From: Collybia mongolica
Taxonomy: Eukaryota; Basidiomycota; Agaricomycetes; Agaricales; Clitocybaceae
Direction: 5' to 3'
Assembly: GCA_013420905.1 (NCBI GenBank)
Contig: JAAXNY010000019.1
Coordinates: forward strand, 310,001 to 374,000
Length of the DNA: 64,000 nt
Part shown: positions 32,501 to 44,040 of the stretch, in pieces
Position numbering within the stretch: position 1 is the stretch's first letter
How the letters are laid out: every line of letters begins with the position of its first letter
The notes under the pieces: generated by a model
Database searches by the model: none
What the model was told of the DNA's origin: nothing
The model's input: the letters and a program-made list of their open reading frames with translations, nothing else
Translations under genes and position numbers: made by a program

Positions 32501-33213
32501 GTGTGAGTGCAGGTGCAGATGGAATCGACGTTTCTTATGCCACATATGCCCAAGCACTTCTGTGATAAACCTTAGGTTTTTGGATGACCACCAGATATTT
32601 CGAGTTCCTTGAGCCAATGTTATTATACTCTTTCCAAAATTGTGACAAACATAGACGTTTTATACAGTATGTCATCCCTTTTTTTCATCAGACTAATATA
32701 AAAATTCAGCCCCACAGTAACAAACGGAGCTCTATTGTTGCTGATTATCCCCAGACTACCTCGAGGGTCTCTTTGAATGGAGTTTTACATCAAGCAGATA
32801 TCTGCCTTCTATAACGCGATTGTTCTTTATTCTTATCCTTATTCAACTTCAACACCGTTCTGATTGGAACATACATATGGCTGACTTGAAGACCTCCCGC
32901 AGAGAGAAACGCAAAACTAATCTCTGCTATGAAGTGTTAACAATAGCGTGGTCGACTAACCGGTGCTAAGAAAGCGTTGCCAGGCGAGTACACAAAGGGA
33001 AAGAGACGTCTTTGACTGTCTATTATTAGGAAAATCCTTGAGCACAAAGGCTGCGCTGTTGGACCTTCGTTCCATTGTCACATGGTCAAAAGTGGAGAAT
33101 GGGCCCCCAAGGCTAGGTGCCGTATATAACACCAGTCGGACACACAGAACTTTCCACAATCCACCAATCACACCTCAAAAAGCCGAATTTCTTTCCGCAA
33201 CCTACGCACGACG
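32501..33213. other. Intergenic, nothing recognised
   Basis: AT-rich with short ORFs. It should include any former promoter of the pseudogene at 33214. Confidence 0.35.
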
Positions 33214-33812
33214 ATGTTGTTCACCACTATCATCCCAGAATAACATATTGTCCCACAAGTCGTACCTTCAGTGGTTGCGTGGAAGGTCTCAACACCAGAG
33301 GACGTATTAATGGACAGAGACTTGAAGGCGGAACAAGTGGAACAACGCAGACATAGAAAAATGTCCCAAAACTGCCTGGGGGACGACAAGGTATGAAAAA
33401 CTTTTGGTCAATACTTAGCCATCGCTAAATCGGTGTTTGTTACCTTCAGGGAGCCAAGATATATGCTACAGAGAGCAAAGGAACGACACAGTCCATGAAG
33501 GTTATGGCGGAAAGCACAGAACAGCAGCCACGGCCCGAACTGGATGTGAGAACCCCTATCGGCCCTCATGCGACTAATGGAGAGTACAGTAACACTCCTG
33601 TGGGGCGAGGTGAGTTGTTACCGTATAATAACAGCGTGATTCCTCATACACTGTAATAAGGGCCAGACACCGTAGACGTTGAGCCAGTTGACCCCGAGGT
33701 TATCCATGCAGCCAGAATTCTTATTCTCCTGCGGACTAATTGGGAGGCAAACTTAGAGCTCGCCAATTGGGTTCGTCCTAGCCCTGCTTGGGTGTCATGG
33801 ACCAGATGCTGA
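33214..33812 (+). pseudogene. Paralogue of the 201-aa gene with an early stop
   Basis: Three exon-like blocks line up with the gene at 8394-9115: 33214 to about 33391 (MLFTTIIPE), about 33450-33608 (LDVRTPIGPHATNGEY ... VGRG) and about 33661-33812 (VIHAARILILLRTNWEANL ... VRPSPAW). The intron after VGRG starts GTGAGTTG, as in the intact copy. TAA at 33241-33243 is codon 10, so the original start cannot make the whole protein. The downstream frame is still open, and a later start (ATG near 33312) could give a shorter protein. Confidence 0.65.
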
Positions 33813-34233
33813 GGGGAACTTAAGCAGAGCGCAGTTGATTATCCGACACCATTCCAACATTTGTTTTTTGTAAGGCCGATTTTGAGGTGTAATGTAGTTC
33901 ACGTCGCCTCGCGTTTTTAATCGCATTAGCCTTATATGCTCTTGCAGAAGAAGTGCTAAATAAGCTTCCTAGACACGCAATGTCGACGGTGAAGGAGATA
34001 ACTGAATGATCAGTGGCTGTGCAGCGCCAACAACGCGTACGCGTCGTGTGACTCGGTGCTTTTTTGTTTGGAAGTCTGGGCCCTACATCCCGGCTTCGAA
34101 TCTTTGTTCTTCTTTTCTGGCCATATGGTTTTGCTATCATGAATGCCACTTATGGCCCATCACAGCACTCACTTTCTGAAGATATCAAATCGACGTTCAA
34201 AGCCCTTCCATTGAGTCTTGAGAGCACATTTCC
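33813..34233. repeat. Duplicated 3' flank of the 201-aa family
   Basis: Contains GTGGCTGTGCAGCGCCAA at 34013-34030, the inverse of 8072-8089. Open frames on both strands here are not recognised. Confidence 0.5.
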
Positions 34234-34809
34234 TTGACGGTTCACGGTCAAGCTTACCAGCGACGCCGCGAGCCATTTGACGCAGCTGAAGTAGCTCATC
34301 CGATGGTAAATTCGTGGCCTGCGTTCGTTACGATGGAAAGGAAGTTCTGTCTACATACATGCCAGCTTGAAAGGAACACTCTCAACCATACTCGTTCTCC
34401 TCATGCCAGCCCGGAGCTACGACCTCCTACAGCCGCCAATCCGGTCAGCACGTGGTTGATCTCATCTTCATGGCCAGAGGATAGATTTACAGATCATATC
34501 AACCTACCGTGTTTGCAACAACTTCAGGCTCACATCAGAAACCGACGTGCCGACTTTCACTCAGGAATTCAGCTTCCAAACGATGCCATCAGTCTCCATT
34601 GCACGACATATTCGTTATGTCTGGTTGACTCAACCAGTCACCCAGCTTCAACTTCTCACCGCGCATTCCGACTCTTCCTGAAAGAATTCGTTGCTGAGAA
34701 TATAGGACACGATTATCTTTCATCAAAGGTTGGTTTTGGGACGGGTGGAGTAATCTCAGCTCCCTGCCTCAAAATCCGGTGTTCCCTTCAGGAGATCCGA
34801 TGCATATAG
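34234..34809 (+). CDS. Hypothetical ORF of 191 codons
   Basis: The longest uninterrupted frame in this stretch. No family, signal peptide or membrane segment is recognised. It is rich in Ser, His and Arg. The segment FRLFLKEFVAENIGHDYLSSK followed by a possible donor (GTTGGTTTTG) hints at an exon. It may also be chance open sequence. Confidence 0.25.
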   Translation: MTVHGQAYQRRREPFDAAEVAHPMVNSWPAFVTMERKFCLHTCQLERNTLNHTRSPHASPELRPPTAANPVSTWLISSSWPEDRFTDHINLPCLQQLQAHIRNRRADFHSGIQLPNDAISLHCTTYSLCLVDSTSHPASTSHRAFRLFLKEFVAENIGHDYLSSKVGFGTGGVISAPCLKIRCSLQEIRCI

Positions 34810-36434
34810 AATTTTACCTTAACCTGGAATCTTCAAAAACCACCGCACTTCCGTAACTCACGGTTGACTAGTCTCTTTGTTGTCCAAATACATTGCGATC
34901 TGCGGACCTCGTTCGCGATTCTAATATGGATCGAACCAGAGGGTGTGGTGTCTCCATCCCCCGTACTCAAGAATCCTTTAAATCGAAACCAGTTTTTACC
35001 ATCCTTTGCTTGACTTCCTTCTTTCGAAAACAGGTCCTCACTCCTGCTACCCTGCCCATTTATCAACCCCCTTCCTTTTTCTTCTCATCTTCGAATTCGA
35101 ATGTACCTAATCCACCCCTAGCTCACCTCTGACACTCCACGGTGCCGGGGAGACAACGCCCCGACGAGTATGTGACAGACACTCATACAGATATCACATC
35201 TCCTGAGAGGAGGCTACTATGGTCGTTGTACGCTACCTCGCAAAAAAGCTATGAATCTTTCCCTGTTCGAAGAATATGATGAAATTCTGGTCGGCCCTTA
35301 TTTCTTCCTCATGAAATTCTGCTAACTATTCAACGTAGATAATAGGGAGCGAGTCAAAGTAATGTATACTGAGGCCGCTTTTTTGGTTAGAGTCAAACCT
35401 TCGAGTTCCACCATTCTCGTATTCTCTTCGTAGGGCTTCTCAAATGGACCGTCAAGGGCATGAGCCGCATGCAAAAGCAACATGATTGTCCCACCGAGCA
35501 TTAGACATTAGGAGCAGTCTCGGAATTATCTCTTCAGCGCGAATGCTCTGGTTCAGTTGTGATCACAGAAGCTCATTGCGACTGAAAAATATATAGCTCT
35601 CTCTGTAATGAACGACAATACAAAGGCTGTCGAAGGTAGGTCAATACGCAACATCATGATAGATTTACCCAAAATATTTTCGGCGTGACCGTCACGCTCG
35701 TTGTCGAGGAGTACAAAACTACGTACACTACTGTTGATCTACCGCATCATGCTATGGTAGTCTAGAGTGATGAGCAGGTCAGAAGCGCTTGACCTCCTAT
35801 CTTTTCAGCATTCCTTAATATTGTTCTCTAATAAAATACCTCGTATGTGGTGACTTGTTGAGTTTTTCTCTGAAGTGCTTGCTCGAAGAAGAATCAGAAT
35901 GATCGTGCGTAGAAATATTTTTGCCCTGTCTGGTAGTGCTATTCGGACATAGGAATTCCTAAACTCAAAAGCTTGTTGAACTGACGACGCTTCACAGGCG
36001 GGCTGTGATTGACAAGATTAAACAAGCGTCGTCTTGAGGCTGGTGACAATACCTCGGTAGCGCCAGAAAACCGAACCTCCTGGGAAGTACCCAGTATTCT
36101 CCCTCAGAACACTGCTGACGCGTACACCTCGCACTTGACTCGAGAAGGCTTGGGTGCGATACCGCCGTTATCGTGTATAACCTCGTTATTTTCACGGGAT
36201 CGGAAGTGCCGTTACGATTCTCGTGCACATATGTGCGATCGTACGAGCGAAGCGGCTTGAGTATTGGATACAAGATTGCGAGAAAATGTTCAGGATGGAT
36301 CACTGAATATATGTTCCTTTAGTACAACTGGAAGGTCAAAGCATGGAATTGGCGTGATGACTTGTGATCTCCTAATTACACAAGAAACCTGCGTCTTTCG
36401 TACCAAATTGGGATCTCATAATAATGGTATTAAT
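34810..36434. other. Intergenic, no supported gene
   Basis: Short ORFs only, including 36303-35992 on the reverse strand. A possible extra 3' exon of the gene at 36435-37915 could lie at its right edge, because a GTGAGTAG donor-like site overlaps that gene's stop. Confidence 0.35.
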
Positions 36435-37915
36435 CTACTCACAAACTCCAGACCCTGCGCCACACCCATTTTTTTTCCCGATGCGCCGCAAAGTACGGAA
36501 GTTCTGCATCCCGATGTGGTTTCCATCAATATCCACAGAGCTTGAATTGAGAGGAGCAAAAAACCCAGAGTTGTATCCCATCCAGCGTGTATCGTCACAC
36601 TTCTTCTCTGCAAGTGCAGCAATAAAGTCCATCGTTATGTGATAGGAGCTTGTTGAGCCCGCCAGTAGGTAGTCCTCCACGTACGCCGTCAGCTTCAGGG
36701 ATAGCCCACAATAAATAAGAACAGGGATATTGTATTTTCGGCCGCGCAGGTACCGAAGAATGTTCTCCCCTGCGGATAAATATAAGTATGGCCCGGACGC
36801 AGCTTCATCACGAGAGTTGTCCGAAATAAACCTGACTTGTGATGGGTCGTCATGGCATCGTAAGAAGTCTAAGGCGACTTGTGCTACAGCTGAGGGCAAA
36901 AACATGGGCAACCAGTATTCATACCGCTGTTTGTTTTAATCCAAACTTTCGCAACGGCTATCGATGTGAGTTGGATAACATTTATACCCATTTTCAGTGC
37001 TTCATGAACGTGTTCTTCATTGTTCAAAGGATTGTCATCAATCCAGACGATTAACGGAAGGGGTATTTGGGGTATTGAAGAGGATAATATTGGTGAAATA
37101 CTTGAATCTAGAGGTCTTGTGTCAGTAGTGGATAGCATTTAGACGAATATTTACCTTTAATATACATGCCAATGACGGCCCTCAGGTTACCGGTTCCAAC
37201 CACTCTCTCAAGGGCGACAGGAGTGACACCTCCTATAGAAAATTCGTCCAAGCTCAGCAGCAGCCTTTTGCGCGTGGGTGAGTCTAGGACATCACCGACC
37301 CATTCCTCCAAACATGTGCAGAACTCATCCCCAGATATGTACGGTAACTAATAGAAAACTTAGCATCCGATCAGAAAAAGGACAAAACAGAAAACGCACC
37401 TGAACACCCACATACCCACTCCAGAATTCTTTTACTTCCGTATTCTTGATATGCCCAAGTATCGAGGGACGTTGCGGTGCTGATTTCGCACGCACTGCAA
37501 TGCCAGTCGAACGTACTGAGCTACGTTGCTTCTGCGAGTTTACGAGGCCCACAACAGCAATGGAGGCTAGCAGCATAATGAGCTGCTGGTTGAGCTGCCG
37601 TTCGTCTTCTTTCAGTTGCTTGATGAAACTCGCCGGGCTCAATGCAGCAAGGAACCGGTATGAGCGTCGATCCCGCCAAACTATAAGATGCTCTTGTGTT
37701 TCTCTTAACATTCCGCCAATGGACTTGACAACGCCTAGCGTTTGAGGCTCAATGCCTTCCCCTAGATCTTGCAGAGGCTGAAGAATTTGTTGAATTTGTG
37801 TAATCGTCGCGGTTATTCGACGAATAACGATATCTTTCTCAGCACGCTCTTCAAGCCACGTAATAATGCTGCGCGCCAGGGTGTATACAGTCGTTATGAC
37901 TGTTAAAGCATCCAT
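36435..37915 (-). CDS. Helical-bundle plus receiver-like protein (copy A)
   Basis: Four exons (37915-37400, 37347-37155, 37107-36925, 36868-36435) with introns of 52, 47 and 56 bp give 441 residues in frame. Residues 1-130 are all-helical: MDALTVITTVYTL, ITWLEERAEKD, IQQILQPLQ, and a hydrophobic segment LIMLLASIAVVGLV at about 112-125. Residues 173-236 form a middle block (LPYISGDEFC ... LLLSLDEFSIGGVTPVALE). Residues 253-400 look like a CheY-type receiver: acidic pair in LIVWIDDNP, Asp in RFISDN, then NIPVLIYCG. The intact paralogue is at 62693, with the same exon phases. Function is unknown. The N-terminal bundle resembles HeLo/Goodbye-type heads of fungal NLR systems only in general character. 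Confidence 0.65.
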
Positions 37916-38137
37916 AAGCCCAAAGAGAAAGGAGGAGGTTCGAGGAACACAAACGCCGCAGGAAGCAAGGTACACCGGCATATCCCACAAGGATTTAGAA
38001 TGGGAATGATTCGTTGATGGAAAATGTGTCTGTAGAGGTCCGCGTTCAGATTCATTGACATGAGAAAGTTGGTCATCCACTTTCCACCGAGTTCGAATCG
38101 CACACACCCCACCACAGACACCACACTTTCGGTATGA

Positions 38138-38150
38138 GGCTTTATATATC
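38138..38150 (-). promoter_or_regulatory. Possible TATA box of copy A
   Basis: GATATATAAAG on the reverse strand, about 230 bp upstream of the ATG at 37915. The distance is long for a fungal TATA box, so an intervening leader is implied. Confidence 0.3.
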
Positions 38151-38216
38151 ATCACACCATCAGTAACTGCCGACCTCTTTATAAGGAAGTGATCGCTAGG
38201 GTTACTACAAGATGTT

Positions 38217-38610
38217 TTGTTGATTCTCTATGAACCCTATAACAGTGATGGAAGTGAGCAGTGTATCACCAATTGCTGGCTAAGCTGCCGCTCGACCTCT
38301 TTCAGTCACTTAGTCAAGTTCGAAGACTTAAGGCTGCGAGGGTACGGCGTAGGCCCTGGCTCTGTCATACAACGAGATGTTCTTATGCCTGTTTTAGTAC
38401 GCCACAAATTCTTTGACGACGCTAAGCATTTGCGCATCGATTGGGGTAGACTGGTTGTTTCTGTGGATTGGAGAAGGATATGTTACATTCGAGCGATTGC
38501 TGTGAGGGTCTGGCGAATTGCGACGTCCCTCTCGGTGTGTTCCTCAAAACATGTATTAACGCCCGTTGCTGGAGTGTATATGGTTGTGATAACGACCAAG
38601 GCGTCCATAG
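38217..38610 (-). pseudogene. Broken copy of the helical N-terminal domain
   Basis: Read on the reverse strand from about 38610 it begins MDALVVITTIYTPA, then FEEHTERDVAIRQTLTAIARM, which aligns with the start of copy A. A stop follows directly. Further on LKEVERQLSQQLV matches LKEDERQLNQQLI. Several stops and shifts break the frame, and the middle and receiver-like parts are absent. It lies head-to-tail just upstream of copy A, so it is probably a decayed tandem duplicate. Confidence 0.7.
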
Positions 38611-41600
38611 TTTTCAGGCTGCCAGGAACAAGGTAGACTAATAAGAAAAGAGAGATCGTCGTAAGACTTGCAGTACATCAGACGCTTCGCGGAAATTTGC
38701 GACCAACGTGATTTAAGATCGGGAATCCAGCGTTCACAAATGTCCATTTTCGATTCCGGTATGAGAAAGCTTAACAATTTGGCCTCCCCAGGCCTGCACC
38801 ACACGCGCCCTGTCATAGACATTGATATACTCTGACAAACGCCATCAGTAATCGTCAACGCCTTGGAGAAAGTGATCACCTTGCACGACAATTCGTCCAA
38901 ACTGCAGGGCTACTGGTCTCCCAACTCTCAAAAGGTCAGTATATCTTCATTGTTGCTTAAGGACCATCTAATGACGGGATGGTCTCGCAAATATTGCTTT
39001 TAATTCAAGAAAGCTTCTTATGAAGCTGTCTGGGTTGAGCACCCCGACAGTTAGCCAATATACGAAAGGCGGCGCACCCCTCATCACAGAATGTCCAGAT
39101 GACAGCACTCTAAACATTTCCTGTTTTCAATGATTCTTCCACAGGTGCTATGGCCACCGATTCAGTGCCTCGCAGAACATTTTGATATCACCCACCCAAA
39201 TACTCCCAAAATATCGCCTCCAGCGACAAAGACACTTGTAACCACTTTCGATGTAGCACGCCGCGCGACACTGAATGAGATTATCCCTTTGACCAGGCTC
39301 GGTATATTGCAATTATTGAATCCACCTAGTGAGGCATATTTGCGGGCAACAAGGTTTGGCCCAAACGGCGCGTACGTCGTATTTGAGGGAGGAAAATGGC
39401 AGGGGAAGTGGACGAAAGTGAGAGAGAAATTCCCGTGTTTAGTCAATTGGAGGAATCGGATCGGGAGTTCATCATGGGAGATGCGGAGGTAGGCACTTTT
39501 GGGTCAGTCTTAGGTGAAGAACGGACGGATCCAAAACGGATCTCAAAGGTTGGTATGGAGGGCGATGGTATATGCTGTCAAGAAACCCTGGGGAGTACGT
39601 GTAGATTTTGGGATGGGCAGAAGACTTACGGATTTATATGGATTGTAAACTCCAATACAATGGACAACGCAGAACGTGTTGCACAAAACGACCCAGATAC
39701 TTACAATAATCTGAAGCACGTGCCGGAAAATTTGACGGAATTTCTCACGGACCAACTTTCTCTGAACGTCCACCACGCTGAGTACTCTGTATTGCCGTGA
39801 CCAAACGCTTTATGAATCTACGCCCTGGATATAATAGGGTGTGTCATATTTCTTTGAAGTTCTTCGGCGAATGATCATTTTCAGAATAAGTTTCGCATAT
39901 CTGGCCGCCCACCCTGAGAATATCAATAGATCAGCCATTTGGAATTTTGAAGTGACGATGAACCGGCTTCAAGGTTGCGGATTCGACCTTCGCCGAACCA
40001 TACCCAAGCGCTTTTTTCTGTTGGAGCACGACATGATGCTGAGGAAAACATTCGCCGCAAGGTCGGGAAAACATGGTAGCTGGGCGCGGTTGAAACCTGT
40101 TGGGCGAGTGTAGTTTTGTGGACATGGTGCAGGGACGTACTGGAAAACACACAGATTCTGCCTGGCGTGCGACTTTTTGGGTCATGCGCCCACGTAGATG
40201 CGTTGGGAACGCGGTATGTCCGACGCCCTTGGTTCATGGATTTTCTTCACGTCAACCAACCATTTGAGGGCTCAACACAGCATATATCCTTCCACGTTCC
40301 TCCTTCGAGAATAAAGCCATGGTCCTTGCAGTCGGGGGCTCATCAACATCGATGCGTTGACCTTGGCTGATTCCCATAGTCAAACTCTATGTTCTCATGT
40401 TCACAACTGGAGCCCGCCCCTTGGTCCATCATGCCTTTTGATACATACTACCGCAAGCATATGTATTACAACGGACCTCAATTCTCCGCCTGTAATTTGC
40501 CCTTGTTCTGCTGATATGTGCGTGCTGTCGGGCTGGCCACATCAATATAGTACTGATTTATGATACAGGGACGGCTCACGTCCAGACCATTCCTTGTTCA
40601 GACCGAGCTGCGACTCAGTGACAGTGTGCAGTGCGATGCGTCGGCTCGTTATTTCTGCATCCCTCGAGTTCCGGACTAGCGCAACGTTTGGTGGAAATTA
40701 GACCCTTTTGGAAAGGATTTTTCCATGATATGATGACCGGCTTGACATTGACATAACTGTCCTATCGGTTGATCTTCATTGACCTGACGCTAACCAAGTG
40801 CGGACGCTTGGATCTCGTGACATGTCCATGATTCTCCGGCTACCCGAACGACGGCGAAGACAAGTGGCCCCACGTACCCGCCTGGGGAGCACAGTCAGTC
40901 GTTCTTGGGGAAGAAAATGAAGCATGGTTGAGTACTTGCACCGGGGACTAGAAGAGCTTACTGGGGATAAGTTATCCCACCCCGTGCGATCAGCCGCCGC
41001 CCCTTGGTTGCCTAAATAAGCCCGAACTCACGATCAACACTAATAGGGCTGTTGACCTCGAGCGCCAAAATAAATTCCACCCGCTTGCGGCGTTTCTCTC
41101 GATCACTTACTTTGGGGCAAAAATACCTCATTCTCATTATCATGAGTGTCCTGGTTATCGAAATCATGGTTCTTAACAGCCCCTCTCTTATGGCGTGCGA
41201 AGTCTAGTTATATTCAGTACCTTTCAAAACACGGAGCATTGATGCAAAAGGGACTCCACTAGCCATGCACGTCGAAGTTACCTCAAGGCCGTCGTATCGC
41301 ACCTTCCTCAACCATTCGTTACGAAATCTCGGACATGCTGTCAAGGGTTCAAATGAGCCAAATTCAATCATCTGATGTTCGCACATATCAATCTTTATAC
41401 CCGTGGGCTCGTATCACCAAACCTCACCCTTGAATACTAAATGGGACCTGGGAGATGAACTAGAGAAACATTTAGTGGAAATTAGCAGACTGCTTATCAG
41501 ATAATCTTACACAAGCGTCGGGTCCGGCCACCTATATCAAATTTTCATTCACCTTTCCGTCCTCGAGTGCCCGAGCGATCGCACTCGGAACTTGATTAAG

Positions 41601-41783
41601 CAAAGGGGTCGACATGCGGGTTAAGGACCTTCATAAGCTTTCGAGGTAGTAATACCCTTTCACCCTTCCCTCGTCCTGACTGCATCCGACTTTCGATAAC
41701 TTCAGACGTACAGTTGGCGTGACCACGACTAGAATCCTAATTTAAGGCATCCCTTGTTCCGACAATTTCGACACTCAATTCTC
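38611..41783. other. Long stretch without a recognised gene
   Basis: Open frames at 39130-39492, 39396-39800 and 39841-40113 (+) could be exons of one hypothetical gene, but no splice pattern or family could be fixed. From about 40.4 to 41.7 kb nothing stands out. The last few hundred bases should carry the promoter of the first MFS gene. Confidence 0.3.
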
Positions 41784-44040
41784 ATGACATACAATGACCC
41801 AACAACTAATGCTGACGACGATAAGATGTCTGTCCAATACGCTAGCTCACCACCACCACCGAAGAGGAGCACCCTGAAATCCATTATCATTGTGATGACA
41901 TGCACTTTTGCAATGATAGTAAACGTATGTCCCTAGCCATAGATTCATTGAACTTTTCGAATGCTAAGATGCCTAACAGAGTGCAAACAATACATCAGTG
42001 TCAATATCTCTATCAAGCATTGCACATGGTCTTTCAATCCAGGAGGTGGAGTTGCAGTGGCTAGTATCGGCATATTCTCTTAGTTCGGTGAGTTGCTCCC
42101 CGATACGCCTGTTCCGCTGATATTTAAGCGGTTGGGAACCTAGGGTTGCTTGTTACTGATATTTGGTCGCCTCGCGGATCTGTATGGCCGGAAGAAGACA
42201 TTCCTTGCAGGGTCTTTCATGTTGGCCGCGTTCACTCTAGGATGTGGGTTTTCACAAGGTGCGACTGAATCTGACCGAAAGGAAAGGTTTATCCATCACA
42301 TGTTCACAGATGCAATCACCCTAGATATTTTGAGGGGTATCCAAGGCATTGGCGTGGCTGTCACAATTCCAGCTTCGGTTCGTCATTTTTGCTTTTCCGA
42401 CTCTCCTCGGAACTAGGGTAAATATTGATCCTGGTCTTAGATTGGCATTCTTGCGCACGCTTTCCCTCCTTCGCGCGCGCGCTCTTTCGCTTTTGCTACC
42501 TTCGCGGCGGGTGCACCCATCGGCGCCGCCTTTGGAATGGCCGTGGGGGGACTTCTCGTCCAAGTCACCTCGTAGGCTTTTATTTCCAGAATTCTCAGGG
42601 ACCTGATTTTCTTAATCGCGGACAGGGAAACCTGGCGCTCTCCCTTCTACCTTGAATGTGGCATGACGGCGCTCTGTTTCATTGGAGGATTGATATCTAT
42701 TGACAAAGACTTACCTTCTACTGAAACAGACAGAAGGGTTGATTGGATTGGAGCATTTTTAGTGACTGCAGGATTGGTGCTAATTGTGTTTGTCCTCGGT
42801 CAGGCTGAACTTGCACCTCAACGGTGGGCAACGCCATGTAAGCCCCACCAAGTTTGTATCCCTGGCTAATCTCTAATACCGTTCATTTCGTTCGAATATT
42901 AGATATAATTGCCATCCTCATCGTCGGAGTTCTATTTGTCATCGTTTTTATTTGGTGGCAATGGTACCTTGAGAGGGTCCAAAGTACGCCCAACGTGCCG
43001 TATTCCCTATGGACACCACCTCCCCTGATGAAGCTCTCGCTGTGGGGGCGTGCGAGGGGTCGTTTCGCAGTGATGATGTGCATCGTGTTTCTGGCATGGT
43101 GCGCTTTCCTTTCGTGGAATTTCTGGGTTATAGTACTCTTACCTCCCGTTCTGTACTACACTCTTACTGATCATTCGTGCCCACAGCTCTATTACCAAAG
43201 TTATATCGGTCATTCGTCACTCCGAACCGTAGTCAGGCTTCTTCCCATGTTTGTGTCTGGAATTCTATGCAATATTGTCGTGGCCTTTGTTGTTGGGCGT
43301 GTATCGATTGTCTATCTTATCGGTGAGTAAATTTCCCCTTAATTCTACCAATCTGTCGCTCCTGAACGGGCCAGTTCTGAATTTCACGTTGTCTCCATCA
43401 CGTCCCATGTTCGCTTGCCCTTGTTTCATGGCTTTACTAACGAAAATGTATAGTAATTGGCACACTGGGAACGGCTGGTGCATGCCTTTTATTCGCATTC
43501 ATTACTCCTTCTGCTCCCTATTGGGCTTTTGGGTTCCCCGCCACTATTATCTCTGTAATTGGGGCAGATTTCGTCTTTGCGTCTGGCACATTATTCGTCG
43601 CGAAAGTATCTTTGCCTCACGAACAGAGCTTAGCTGGGGCATTATTCCAGACAATGACTCAGGTAAGTATTTCAACATATTTCTCAATCAATTGTACGCC
43701 TACGATGGTGATAGCTGGGAACTGCTGTCGGTCTTACCGTGACCACCGTGGTATTTGACCGGGTAACATTAATGAGCTCGGCGGGTCGCCCGACCCTACA
43801 GAGTTATCAGGCGGCCCAGTGGACTTCGTTTGCGTTTGGTGTGTTGGGTAAGCGTTATCTCCTCATTTCATCCTGTTCTGTACTTACTGAATCGCTTATG
43901 TTCCAGCTACACTACTTGCCATTACCTTCCGTGGGGTGGGTGTGGTCGGGCACCAGAAGCCCCGCTTGTCCGGAAAAGGCGGAACCACTGATAGTGACCA
44001 TGAACGGACGATTGTGGACACAAAAGTAGATGAACCCTAG
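41784..44040 (+). CDS. MFS transporter, 14-TM DHA2-like (copy 1 of 3)
   Basis: A proton-driven exporter of the drug:H+ antiporter-2 type, expected in the plasma or vacuolar membrane; substrate unknown. Eleven exons (41784-41924, 41980-42087, 42144-42258, 42310-42377, 42441-42571, 42626-42837, 42903-43132, 43187-43322, 43454-43662, 43715-43847, 43907-44040) give 538 residues in frame. Motif A is GRLADLYGRKK between helices 2 and 3. The helix-5 region is GIQGIGVAVTIPAS, and SLPHEQSLAGALFQTMTQ lies near the last helices. The N-terminus (about 30 residues) is soluble and Pro/Ser-rich. The C-tail is acidic. An upstream in-frame ATG at 41754 is also possible. Confidence 0.88.

Noticed and set aside
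39130..40113. A hypothetical gene from three forward ORFs
   Set aside because: No family, no consistent splice sites and no support from a paralogue, so kept only as a note on the intergenic stretch.
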